Source of the DNA: Siphonodentalium dalli | Lineage: Eukaryota > Mollusca > Scaphopoda > Gadilida > Siphonodentaliidae | Length of the DNA: 64,000 bases | Direction: 5' to 3' | NCBI GenBank assembly: GCA_032622095.1 | Contig: CP136066.1 | Span: 95,069,319-95,133,318 of the forward strand | In this document: positions 44,700-56,340 of the stretch, in pieces | How the letters are laid out: the number at the start of each line of letters is the position of its first letter | How positions within the stretch are numbered: position 1 is the first letter of the stretch | Notes under the pieces: model-generated | Databases searched by the model: none | Seen by the model: only the letters and a program-made list of their open reading frames with translations | What the model was told of the DNA's origin: nothing | Program-made: the position numbers and the translations under genes

Positions 44700-45173
44700 C
44701 CTTTCAGGAAGTGAAATTGAACTCTCTGGCTGTCAGATCGATTTTCTCATGGAACTCTGCCAAGAATTCATTGACGTCACGGACTCTTCATAAATAATCA
44801 TATCTTTAAAGCCGAGGACACGATATCAATAACAAGAGCGTTTCAATAAAATATACACCGGCCCTTCTAACCTCTTGACTGAGTCTTTTTGTAAAGAAGT
44901 TTTTCCAAAAACTTTTAGCTTCAAAACTTGGCAGCGAGTCAAGTCGCGGCAACTTCTGCCGAGAACGTGAGTCAGTCAAGAGCGCTGGCCACTGCTGGCT
45001 GCAATCATTCACAGAAACTATATATACATTATCACATCATTTATGCTAATGTATCTATCATGGCGTTGGTATCTCAGAAGATCAAATCAACACCCAAATC
45101 TTTTATTGTAATCCTACATTTTACAAGATGAATTAGATGTCGATGAATTCACAATGTGATATTTGTCACACAG
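44700..45173 (+). promoter_or_regulatory. Candidate promoter / 5' exon region
   Basis: A cyclic-AMP-response-like TGACGTCA at 44772-44779 is followed by sequence richer in G+C than its surroundings. A strong splice donor is seen at 45173 (CACAG followed by GTAAGA). It might be the untranslated first exon of a gene whose coding exon is 50221-50335. This is inference only. Confidence 0.25.
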
Positions 45174-46538
45174 GTAAGATTGTTACTTTGTTCTCCACAG
45201 TAGAACTGAATTAAATTGTATGTTAGATGCCTGACAGATTGATGAAATATTTCCATGCGTTTTAGTCATTGATTTTGTTTTCCCAATGACTACACTCCGA
45301 TATGGTGATATGCCTCGTACATAACATGTCTAAAACACTACAAAATAATAAATTTAATCATTGTCTTTGTGTTATAGTTATTAAATACATGTACATAGTT
45401 GTAATCCGAGTATTGTATTTCAAATATCAGTATTGTATGTTTATAAAATGTGTACAGTATATTTGTCATAACATGCAGATGCTCGTCCATGATTCATGCT
45501 ACATTTGATCAAAATTGAAATTAACTGATTTTTGGGTCAGAAATCAGTTTTATTTAGAGAGATGTGTTTAAATTGTATTCATGTACATACATATATATAT
45601 ATATATATTCTTGGGTGCTACTTGGATGTCATAATAATAGTGACAGATTGAAAACCGTACACTGATATAAAGTATTAGTAGCACTAGTACTGATTTGGCA
45701 GAGTTTTCTGCTGCGACTGAAAGCTAAGAGCAATGGCTGATAGTCTGGTGTTCCAAATAAACATGCAGTCCCATAAATGTGCAGGGTGGAAATTCTGATG
45801 AAATTTAAGAAACATGCAGTCCCAAATAAATGTGCAGGGATGTGTGGTTCACAATCCCAGCGACAAATGTTTACAAGAGAAATATTTATGGCAGGACCAA
45901 GTGTATATACGTGTATACATGTGTGTAAATACATGTATAATTAGTACCATTTTCGATGCATTGAGAGTATTTTACATGTTTTGAAAGATTGCCAAGAGTT
46001 TGAAATTACATTTGTTTCAGCTACTAGGGAGCTATAAGTTGCGTCCCTCTAGCTAATTATGGGGTGGAGAATCTGCCCTGAATGTGAATAAACATACACA
46101 GGGAATTCCACAGAGGTGCATCCTATCCAGTCCGTGAGATGGTCATTGTCATGCCTGTCCCGATGTCCCTGTTCCGGTGCACAGTTGTTAAAACATATAC
46201 AAATGTGACATCTTAGATGGTGTTAGAAATAAATTCCCGAGCTACCATATATCAATACTAGATGTAGTCATTCAAATGGTGCATACCGTGCATTATTATA
46301 CATGTATGGCTGGTGTCAAACATACAGCTGTCATCAACAGAGAAATAAGAAACACCTCCTCATAATTTTTGTTAACAAAACATTCTCAAGTTTCCCAGCA
46401 GAGGGAGGAAACAAAATAAACGTGCTGACTGCTGCCCAAAATAAGCAATTTGTAAGGTAGAAATTTTCTAAGAAATTAATAAACGTACATGGACATTTAT
46501 TTGTCATGCACATTTATTTGGATCACTGGAGTAGCTCT
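45174..46538. other. Intergenic or intronic sequence, minor repeats
   Basis: (AT)n at 45592-45609; a short direct repeat 'aaacatgcagtccc...atgtgcagg' at 45760-45838. Nothing else recognised. Confidence 0.4.
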
Positions 46539-46632
46539 GTTAACTGAGCATTGTTACTATCTTGACATCCCTCTCTTTCACTTAGTGTTAACTGAGCATT
46601 GTTACTATCTTGACATCCCTCTCTCTCACTTA
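46539..46632 (+). repeat. Tandem duplication of 46 bp
   Basis: Two copies of 'gttaactgagcattgttactatcttgacatccctctct(t/c)tcacttag' in direct order, one difference. Confidence 0.85.
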
Positions 46633-46636
46633 GACA

Positions 46637-46759
46637 ATCAGCCCTCATTGGCCACTGCAATCAGCTATGCCGAAGCCATTTGCTGAAGCAAACTCTGCAA
46701 TGGAAAAGTGTTGCTGGAGCAGATTGCCGAAGCCAAATAATCTGGATTAAGAGGGCTGA
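46637..46759. mobile_element. Small CAGCCCTC-ended MITE
   Basis: Ends CAGCCCTCATTGGC and GATTAAGAGGGCTG; interior as in 34816-34943. Confidence 0.66.
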
Positions 46760-47480
46760 ACAATGAACTTCAATGGATATTATTAATAGTGGTACTGATG
46801 GTGAAAAAACATTTGACATGTGACCCTTCTAGGATTTTCATGATTTTGCTGAAGTGTACGTTGCAAATATACCTGGTATGGGAGACTGTAAACATTCACT
46901 TTTATTAATAATTAGATTTAAGTGCAATTTATTTGCATTAACTGCAAATTAATAATGGTTACGTGCAAGTAATTGTACAGTTAATTAAGCATAATTCAAT
47001 TGTGCGGCTTTTGTGCCTGTACACTATTGCTTTAAAATTGTGTGGGCAGCAGATGACCATGGCTGATATGAACCTCTCAATAATGTCTACTTAAATTCCG
47101 AAGGGCGGGATAAGAGAGGTCAACAAATACATGGTATAGCAGTCTACAGGCTTTCTATACTTGCAAAGACCTTGCCAAAACTATAGAAATTTTCCTACTG
47201 TTTCAATTCTTCGCAAAAAAAGTGATACAAATGCCCTTTATTTTCACCATATCAGGAATAGACTAATAAGGGACACTCATTATTCCATACTGAAAATAGT
47301 TAATGTATCGACTTTTCTAAATTCTATGACTTTGTTGTCTTTCTGTGGCATAAAAAGCCCCCAATAGGCCTTACAATCCATAGCATTTTATGAAAAAATA
47401 TATAGTATTTCTACAGCAAGTCAGCTGCTTTTACAAGAATCAAACTAAGAATCATGATTCTGATTCTTGTCAGATTTTAA

Positions 47481-48655
47481 CCCTTTATCCAACAAAACGC
47501 CCAAATAAAGCTTCAACAGCCAAAAATATCTTCCGTCTGTCTCAATAACACCATACAAATATGGATATCATTGGAACCGGTTCATTGACCACATTGTGAT
47601 GGTTACAGTTATGCCCTGTGCCAATGCATTCTCTTATATATGCGAGTCGACCATAGGTCGCCTCGCATATATAAGAGAATGCATTGGCCTAAATAAAAAC
47701 ACTTTTTACCATTTTTTCTTACATTCTTTAACAATTTTATAATTTTTTAGATTTTTTAAGTAAAATTCATTTAACATTATGTGGGCAGCAATTGCGCATA
47801 AGCGCAATTAAAACTCTCTAAATTGAATTGCGCTAAAAAAAACCTCATTTGATCTTCGAGGGGTGAAAACTTGTTATGGCTATTGCGCTTAAGCGCAATT
47901 CAATTGCTCTTAAGCGCAATTCAATTGCGCCTAAGCACAATTGGGTAAAGATGTAAGTAATTGCACTTAAAGGTACTCAATCCGATCAGACGCTCCTAAA
48001 TTACTATTTCTTTGGCTTCGGGGGTAAAAAATATCTGATTCGAGTCGAGGAACCTACCCATCAAAGCTCAGATTGATCAGATATCAATTTTTGAAGTTTG
48101 TTATTTCAATTCTTTGTGGGCCAGAAACACGAGATCAAATGGACGGTCTTGCAGATAAAGATGGATAACTCTAAAATCAAGTGGTAATATAAGATCAGCC
48201 GACCACAGTGTCTCCCGAAAACGTGGCAAGTCTATGCTGCTTTGTTGAAGAAATTAAAAAAATGTTGAAATTTTCTAAGTCGAAAAGGGTTAATAACTCC
48301 GTCAAAAAAAAAAAAATTCCATCATCTATATACATGTTGCACATCTCCAATATGTGGGTAACAATACTCTGAAGTTTCAAATATCTACGATCAAAACTGT
48401 AGCAGGAGTTGATTACACCACGAAGGTACCCTCATACAGAATTTTTTTTTAAATGTTGAAATTTTCTAAGTCGAAAATGGTTAATAACTCCGTCAAGAAA
48501 TATTTTTTCCGTCATCTATATACATGTTGCACATCTTCTATCATTTTAAATATGTGTTAAGCCAATGCATTCTCTTATATATGCGAGGCGACCTATGGTC
48601 GACTCGCATATATAAGAGAATGTATTGGCACAGGGCCGTTCTGTTGGGTAAAGGG
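47481..48655. mobile_element. TTAA-flanked palindromic MITE, family C, enlarged by nested insertions
   Basis: TTAA at 47477-47480 and 48656-48659; termini CCCTTTATCCAACAAAACG and CGTTCTGTTGGGTAAAGGG. It has two palindromes (47620-47688, 48562-48630) as in 9598-9994, but about 780 bp of other material between them. This includes GCGCTTAAGCGC-type repeats, a family E left half (47971-48187) and 48318-48540 related to 31895-32025. Confidence 0.75.
47971..48187. mobile_element. Family E left half, nested in a family C element
   Basis: TTAA at 47967-47970 preceded by GCAC; AGGTACTCAATCCGATCAGA to the central 'aaaatcaagtggt'. No right terminus. Confidence 0.68.
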
Positions 48656-48659
48656 TTAA

Positions 48660-49052
48660 GCCCTGCCTAATTAGTATTCAATATATTTATTTACATATTC
48701 TCAGGTGCCTAATAATTGTGATGCCGAATAATAATGATGGATGGGGATTTAGGCTGAAATTAATAATAGTGATGTCAATTTCACTAAAGATCTCTCAATG
48801 CCAAATAATGGTGATCGTTTGGAATTTTCTCCAAAATTAATAATCGTGCTGACACTATTATTACTGAACTGGACCGTGATTTAACCAAAGTGAGATAGTA
48901 TTAGGCTTCAAACTGCCTGGTGGCTTTAAGTACAATTATTAATAAATGTGAATGTAAATCACAAGCACTGAGACCAATCTTCAGGAGGGTAATTGCCACC
49001 ACTTGGAAGTTAGAATTGAATTAATTTTCATATACTGGTATACATACATGTG
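48660..49052. other. Intergenic sequence with no recognised feature
   Basis: AT-rich; several 'aataatygtgatg' motifs, otherwise nothing. Confidence 0.4.
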
Positions 49053-49275
49053 CAGTAATGCCCTAAATAATCGACTCCTTAACCACATCAGAATTATGGG
49101 TAATTTTTCAGGAATTAGTTGGAAATATGGCTTGTTGCCATTCATCGGAAAGCATTCATCGGAAAGCTCTCACTAAGAGCTTTCCTATGAATGGCAACAA
49201 GCCATATTTTCGACTAAATCCTGAAATATTACCCATAATTCTGCTGTGGTTAAGGAGTCGATTATTTAGGGCATT
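49053..49275. mobile_element. TA-type foldback MITE, family F
   Basis: CAGTAATGCCCTAAATAATC to GATTATTTAGGGCATTA; the right TA end is altered (ATATA). The loop carries a short duplication of 'cattcatcggaaagc'. Confidence 0.8.
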
Positions 49276-50061
49276 ATATACATAAATGTGGTACATGACA
49301 CCTGTCTCAGAGACCATCTATCTGATTCATCAACAGTCAATAAAAACAGGTCATAGATTTTAGTTAATATAAACCGTGTTGTAAATTTCAAAATACATGT
49401 ACCGGGTATACTTCAACTTCCTCATAGAAATTTGCAAGTAAAACATAATAAATACTGTTTTGTTTTTGACAAGACCTTATTTCAAAACTAAATTTTTTTT
49501 TCGAAGAAGAATCCTTTGCTGATCCATAATGATCAAATTAGAGTCACCTCAACCCTTTGTGATGCATACTGTGTCATCTAATGCTAAATAAGATGGTTTT
49601 GCAGGCCTGCATGTTTGAGGCAAATGACCGTTCAGTTCGCCTGGAGGTTATCCAAAATAAAAATGCCCCGAACGAAAAACAGGTCGTGCCAAAGTTTTAT
49701 AAATGCAGGTCTTGCTAACTAATTCTCACCTTATTTTTTGCTCAATCAAGTCACAAAATGAAACATCCAAATTTATTACAGTAGTTCAACGAGTTGCCCA
49801 TCTGTAGTTAATAATACCAGTTGTAGTGATTATGACAGTTTGTGTAACTCTCTTTCTAACCTATGGTATGGGTTACCTAAGCACAAACCAGGCGAATGAA
49901 AAATAGGTTACACATAATTTTGAAACATGCAGGCCTGTTTTGGACACACTATATTTCCAGCTTCTGGCTAACTCCCTGAGGTCAGCAATATTGTTCTGCT
50001 CACTCAGGATGCTGGGAAATTCATTGCAATAAAATAAAATATATATAATATTAAAATATAT

Positions 50062-50530
50062 CACATGAAACCCCTATTATATCATTAAAATAAACCATTA
50101 CATATTTCCATATCTCTCACTGGTTATGAATAGGCAGTGCTTGCAAATTAGTTACATATGACTTGGGATCGCGCCAACAAAATAACAGCGCGTCTTGATT
50201 TGAATTTCAACTTTTTTCAGAGGAGAGGAGCGCCACCTAGTGGCTGTAGGAATGGATTACAAGGATAGTACTACAGTGATTAGAAATAGTAGAAACCTTT
50301 ATAGTTATCCAACACAGCCAGACTTAACTGGAACTGTAAGTATTACTCAATATTTATCACTTGATAATTCATGTTATGTCATACATGCCTGATTGCATAA
50401 AGATTCCTTTATAGCACATGAAACCCCTATTATATAATTAAAAAGCCATTACATATTTCCTTATATCTCACTAGTGACAATATCGCATGCTTCCCGAGAT
50501 ACTTGGCATAGCGCCAACAAAATTAACACA
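50062..50530 (+). repeat. Direct repeats flanking the exon candidate
   Basis: 50062-50180 and 50417-50520 share 'catgaaacccctattatat', 'ccattacatatttcc', 'tatctcact' and 'gcgccaacaaaat'. The exon candidate lies between them. Confidence 0.65.
50221..50335 (+). CDS. Candidate isolated coding exon, function unknown
   Basis: A strong acceptor (CAACTTTTTTCAG) precedes 50221 and a strong donor (GTAAGT) starts at 50336. Frame 2 is open across the whole 115 nt. An ATG at 50252 sits in a good context (G at -3, G at +4) and opens MDYKDSTTVIRNSRNLYSYP then TQPDLTGT, ending in phase 0. If this is the start, the exon contains the first 28 codons; otherwise GEERHLVAVG precedes it. I recognise no family and find no partner exon with confidence. 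It may belong to a gene running off the right of the window. Confidence 0.42.
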
Positions 50531-50719
50531 CGGATTAATACTATTTTGAAAAGCCGCACTTGACACCAATACCAGACATTGCAAAATGAAAACTTTGTTA
50601 TTCATTAAAATTTAGTTGTTGTCCAACTTCGTTGCACTAACAAAAATAGGCACAAAAACAAAGAGGTAAATTGGGGGGACTATATTTTTCGTCACATGCC
50701 AGAGCGCGCAATACTATAT

Positions 50720-50845
50720 GTTATTAATTGGTTGTTTCCATATTGGCCGAGTTTTGTCATATTGGCCTGAGGCCGCAGGCCGAAGGCTAATACGACAGAC
50801 TGAGGCCTCATAATTCGGTCAATGTGGAAACAACCAATTAATAAG
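50720..50845. repeat. Inverted repeat ATTAATTGGTTGTTTCCA
   Basis: Arms ATTAATTGGTTGTTTCCATA (50721) and its complement ending near 50843 enclose 'tggccgag...ctcataattcgg', with GGCCGCAGGCC at the centre. It may be a small MITE. Confidence 0.6.
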
Positions 50846-51412
50846 TATTCTATTAATTAGCAACAATGTAATAATTGTTTCACAGGATGAATATATTAAC
50901 ATAGATATACCATTGTGTGTTTTATTAAATTAACAATTATTCCAGCAATTTTTATTCTTGTGAACTTTGTGAAGAACTTGCAGCGATTTCACAGTACTGT
51001 CAGTTTCCACTGGGAATGATATTGATACGTATACATGTAGTTCATCCACGTACATGTATATTTACTCCCAAAAACAGTGACTGTCCGTAATTCATCCGAA
51101 ATCAACTGCAATCTATCTTCTGTCGACCCAATATTCTTTGCCGATCGAGCTAATTACGTATGACTTCATTTACGTCACCTTGACTTATTGGCCGCGTTTT
51201 CTACTTATTGGCCGACTTTTTGTTACTTGTGATACGGGCAGCGTTCTACTTATTGCGGCCGATAACCTATAGCTAATTAATAATGTTGTGTACGGCTGTG
51301 AAGCATCTGAGCCAATGCCGTGTAAGTATGCATTTTGCATGCCTTTTTCTGCTTCTTTTAAAGATTTTGATTTGTTAAAAAGGCATAAAGCTCTAGTTTT
51401 TTTCATTTAATA

Positions 51413-51575
51413 TACAAGATCTTCAACTTGTTATGTTTGGGATATAAGATTTATGAAACTCATTTGATAAATTGGATTCACATCTCATCTACGACTTGTT
51501 GTGAATAAAATTTATCAGACTCGTTTCATAAAATCTAATATCCCAACATAACTTGTTGGAGATCCTCTATATATA
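51413..51575. repeat. Inverted repeat around 51490
   Basis: Arms 'agatcttcaacttgttatgt..gggatataagattt' and 'aaaatctaatatcccaacataacttgttggagatcct' pair with few mismatches. Confidence 0.6.
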
Positions 51576-52423
51576 TGGTGGCTTGACTGGTTCCTGGATT
51601 ATAAACCTCTGCATCGGTCATCGTGTTATGTTAGGTGTGGGCATGTTACATATTGATAGTGGTGAAGTGCCTAACCTCCCAGTTAGGAACTGGTCAATGT
51701 GATAGCATGCTTATTGTGCATTGTTTAATTCACAAGTTACAAAAAATATATCTTGATTACCATCATCCCTCCTTTTTCTCCTTATTATATGGTATTATAA
51801 TATACCACTTTTGATAAACATTCATATTTTGTAAAATGAAATGTCTACCATCATTCCATCCATACGGTCGTTATTATACAAACAGAAATTTCATGATGAA
51901 GAAATAAAACTACTGGGTATATGTATGATTATTAGGCATTCTCAAGAGTACAGAACTTTAAAGGCACGTGAGGCCTTAATTGTCGAAAATATTCATATTT
52001 GTTCCAAACACCGTAAACAGAAAAACATACGCATACAGTTTCGTTCATATATACCATGACCATCGCGTAAACAGCATGTTATCATAAATACCTACTATAT
52101 TTTACCTATTAAAGCAAGAGCCTGATTGGGTTACAGAGGACAGCACAATGCTACTGGCTAATCACACACAAATGGCATAAACGCTCTTTATTAGTTCCAT
52201 ATCAGGAATTCACCAACAAAGAACGCTCTTTATGTTTACCATCATAATATAAACAAACACCAGAAAAGTTACTTTTTATGCTTTTGTTTACATAACAATG
52301 GTTAAACATATGAGAATAACATACTGTTTATGCGATATTTCTTTAATGATTTGAAATTCTCACTATATTCAGACTTTTAGTATTATTGTGTAATATGTTA
52401 TGATAAAAGAGGTTTAAAGGCCA
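51576..52423. other. Intergenic sequence with no recognised feature
   Basis: AT-rich. A 72-codon frame at 51841-52059 has no recognised domain or splice context. Confidence 0.4.
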
Positions 52424-52905
52424 ATTTAATTTTCGAGTCACCGATTATATTTTTTATAGTGATATGGCTTTAATAACAATTTATGCCTCAAAATATGATT
52501 AAAATACTATAATTCATCACCATTTGAAACGTCTGTGTCTCAGAAGATGCAAATAGAGAAATAGAAAACAGCTGAAATCATAAAGATTTCCCCATTTATG
52601 GCTCCCAGAATGCAACAGAATTCAAACTAAGAGTGTATTTTCAATGGAATGGGAATAACTCGACATCTTAAGATATATAATTATTCCCCTTCTATTGAAA
52701 ATAATGAAACTTTGAGGACTGAACCCCAAGTCAGTATTTCAACAAAAACAACATGTTCACAGTTTATTACATCGAATAAGTTGAAAATACAATGTTTTGG
52801 AGCTTCCTCTTTCAAATGGTACATGTATATAATATGGCATATATTTTATATAAAATTGCATGTATCTTGGGGTTTGAAAATTAAGTGGACCTTTGATGGA
52901 TATAA
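52424..52905. repeat. Dispersed repeat with central palindrome, copy 2
   Basis: 'aaaggccaatttaattttcgagtcaccgat' at the left and 'gaaaattaagtggaccttt' at the right. It shares the 'accatttgaaacgtctgtgtctc' block (in 41240-41090 complement) and the 'gggaataactc' palindrome with copy 1. Confidence 0.62.
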
Positions 52906-53624
52906 GTCATACATTGTGTGAATAGTATCTACTAGTATGTCCTAGTACATTCCAGAATGTTTATATGCCACCGATATGTATTTATCCTCACCAATTACTG
53001 TATATAAACGAGTTGTCCCTGAGTCTGTGACATTTTACAATGTTAGGCTGTTAGCCAAAAGGTTGGAATAATTTGGTTCTAGTATGCATGTCCTCATTTA
53101 ATGTACTGTAATGCATGCTCTTCCAGAGGGGAAATATTTATTCTTCATTGAATCGACAAATGTGCTATGTTTTACATCAATATGAATTTTGTTTGGTAAG
53201 AGTCACCATATGACAAAACTCTTATTTCATGTACATAGTGTCACATGTATGTGAACATGCGTAACTTTTACCAATTCTATCTTTTTGGAAATTCTTTAAA
53301 TTTTCAAATTAGTACTGCAGAATACAGAGATCAAAATTATAATTTTATATCCTACAATTTAAATTTCCAACTGACCTTTTTAATAATGCCCTATTTTTGG
53401 AAATTTATTTTCATCCCCCGAGGTTGGATAAATTTCCAACTAATACCTCAAACTTTCCAACTTATGGAAAATTTAAACCCACCAGGTACCGCCTCCATAT
53501 GATTGGAAATTTCCCCATATAAAGGCCATTTCGGTTTCATTTTTTTTAAACTGGGATCAATTAAACTTTTTTTCCAAAAAACATCTTTCGTTATCAAGCC
53601 TGATTATATTGTCTCTGTCATTTT

Positions 53625-54022
53625 CAGAATGAGGTCCTCAGAGGGTGAATTCAGTGACACTCTAACTCATAGTGTGCTAGCATCAATAACTTTGCCCTCT
53701 GTGTACCTCATTCTGCTTAGCCCTCATCTTCTCTGGAAAGTTTCTTTATTTTCAAATTTCTATAGAAACTTAGATTCTATTTCTTTTTTAGTTTACTTTC
53801 TCTATACCTGTATCCCCAAATTGGCAGATGACACATTGCATAATCGAGGTTCCCAATAGGTGTACATCCCAATAATCACTTTAGTAACTTCAATCTGAGA
53901 CTATGTCTCCCATAGCAGATGAGGCCATGCAGAATGAGGTCCCCAGAGGGTGGATTTAGTGATGTTATCCTGCATAGTGGGATAGCGTCACTAAATTCAC
54001 CCTCTGGGGACCTCAATCTGCA
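53625..54022. repeat. ATGAGGTCCCC family repeat
   Basis: Inverted-repeat blocks at 53627-53716 and 53933-54021 (AATGAGGTCCCCAGAGGGTG and complement), with 'gcttagccctcatcttctctgg' and 'ctcccatagcagatgagg' between them, as in 3731-4080. Confidence 0.7.
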
Positions 54023-54054
54023 AATGACAGGCACACTAAACTGAGGCTTGTTTA

Positions 54055-54608
54055 TTATCCCCCACCAAATTTAAAATTTGCGGGGGATATAGTAATGGGT
54101 TCCGTCCGTCTGTCCGTCGGTCGGTCCATCCGTCGGTCCATCTGTCCCGAATTTGTAAGAGTCATAACTTGAACAAATGTCAATGGATTTCAGAGATTTG
54201 TGGTATATGAGTTCACCTGACCATTACCTAGAATAGGTTCGCAAGCCAGGTCCGGCCGGATATTTTTACCGGAGTTATTGGACTTTGTTTATTATTTTTG
54301 TCGAATTTACCAAATAGCAAATAGACGACGTCACAGGGCTCATTTCCACAAATCTCAACGGATTTCAAAGATATTTTGTATATGAGTTCACATGACCAGT
54401 ATCTAGAACAAGTTCGCATACCAGGTCCGGCCGGATATTTTCAGCAGAGTTATTGGACTTTGTTTATTTTTTTTGGTGCAAATGGACGACGTCACAGGGC
54501 TAATTTCCATGAATGTCAACGGATTTAAAAAATATTTGGTATATTCGTTCCCATGACCAGTACCTAAAATGAGTTCGCAAGCCAGGTTTTTTGACAAAAT
54601 CCCACCTC
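54055..54608 (+). mobile_element. Hairpin-headed pyrimidine-rich repeat with TTGTTTA duplication
   Basis: TTGTTTA is present at 54048-54054 and 54609-54615. The head TATCCCCCACCAAATTT / AAATTTGCGGGGGATA is a clean hairpin, followed by (CCGTCYGTCCGTCGG)n. There are then three repeats of 'caatggatttcagagatttgtggtatatgagttcac', 'ccaggtccggccggatattt', 'gacgacgtcacagggct'. Tail 'cccacctc'. No open frame for a transposase. Confidence 0.74.
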
Positions 54609-54615
54609 TTGTTTA

Positions 54616-55985
54616 GCACATACTGCGACTGCTTGTTATCATTTTGTTTGGAAAATTCAATTATCAGAAGATTCTAAACCTGTTTATTAACCAAAATTTC
54701 CAACTGCACTTGTTTCTGCTGTTGAAAATTTTGACCAAAGTTGAGAAAGGGGTGATATTTCTGCAACACCCCCCCCCCCCCATCCACCACTGCAACATCC
54801 CTGTACAATGATCTAAAGACTGATGTTTAGTTCATATGTTCTTCTCTCAGCCAGTATGTACCAGGTGACCAAGTCACATGTTTCTGCATCACAAAACCTG
54901 ATGCCTGCCAAGTCTTGGATCCATCAACATCATGATATTAATTAATGATTCTGTTATGTCAGGCTAGATTGGAGTCTGTATAGTGTACTTAGGTGTGCAC
55001 CTGCTCTCGAATTTCAGGCGAGATGCCAAAATAGCATCACAACACACTTGAATCACTGTCTTAGAGTATACGAAGAACTCTTTCAGTACTGTTTCTATTA
55101 GTTCGGCCGTAGAAAAAAACTCTCTTTTCAGGAAAGCTAATCACTTTTGTATTGAAGAGCAAAATATTGTAATAATTTCTGAGCGCTTTCGTCTTTATGT
55201 TCGTACACCTTCCTTGATTCATTTAGTGTTTATTATACAACTGGGACTGTGCCAGTTGTGCTCTCAAGACCAGACAAGAATTTGCTTATTTTTAGCTCAT
55301 TCGTTCTGGAACTAGGTTTAGGTCGAAAGTATAATACTTCATTAAAACTGACACAAAAATTAGTGCGCTGTATGTTTCCAATAACTTGTGAGTAAACGTT
55401 GATAATATTTTAACCAAATTTACCAATGAATCATAAAATCATAATCATAAGATTAATGTGCTGGGATGTGGTTAGAGGGTCTTTAGGGGGTGGGGGTCCA
55501 ACTTAAAATGTCCAGCTCCACAGTAACCAGCCCCCCCCCAAATTGAAGACCAAATCAGATTTGTGTATCTGGGCATGTTTGTCAGTTGCTTTCTGGGGGT
55601 CGATGGTTTCTACATGCAGTGCAGTGATTTTTCTGTGAAATTTACCCTCTATGTGGTCTTTCCTCCACCCATAAAACTGGCAGCGTCATGATATGGCACA
55701 GTGGCTGAAGCGATGATAAACCATCCAAACCAATGGTTGGACAAATTTCCGATTTATGGGTATTTTAAGCTAAAATTTGACTGAAAATTAGAAAATATTT
55801 TAATCTTGGTCTAAAAATTACATGTTTTACACCAGACATTTCATGGTTCAAAACTCAGTCTTAAATTTCCAACTGCTGTTTCAGGCATGAAATTTCTAGC
55901 TGTTGAAAAAAATTACCCTTTCCCCTTCATTGAAATGAGAAGAGCAATAAATGCTTTCCTGAATAACCTTTTTTTATCAGTGTTA
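54616..55985. other. Intergenic sequence with no recognised feature
   Basis: C run at about 54769-54781. AT-rich remainder without supported genes. Confidence 0.4.
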
Positions 55986-56196
55986 CAGTAATGCCCTAAT
56001 TAATGGACTCCTTAACCACAGCAGAATTATGGGTAACTTTTCAGGATTTAGTTGGTAATATGGCTTGTTGCCATTCATCGGAAAGCTCTCCCGAGAAATT
56101 TCCGATGAATGGCAACAAGCCATATTTCCGACTAAATCCTGAAAAGTACCCATAATTCTGCTGTGGTTAAGGAGTCCATTAATTAGGGCAATACTG
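55986..56196. mobile_element. TA-flanked foldback MITE, family F
   Basis: CAGTAATGCCCTAATTAATG to CATTAATTAGGGCAATACTG, TA on both sides; nearly perfect palindrome. Confidence 0.85.
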
Positions 56197-56340
56197 TACA
56201 TGCCATGAAGTGAGATATAATTTTTTCAGTGTTCAAAATCACTGGGTATGTTCCATGTGTTTACTTTGAACAGCGCCTGACCAACTTCCTGAAAAATGGT
56301 AAACATCTCTGAGCGGTTGTCTCAATTATGCAACTCCTGG

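Noticed and set aside
51841-52059. 72-codon open frame
   Set aside because: No family resemblance and AT-rich chance composition.
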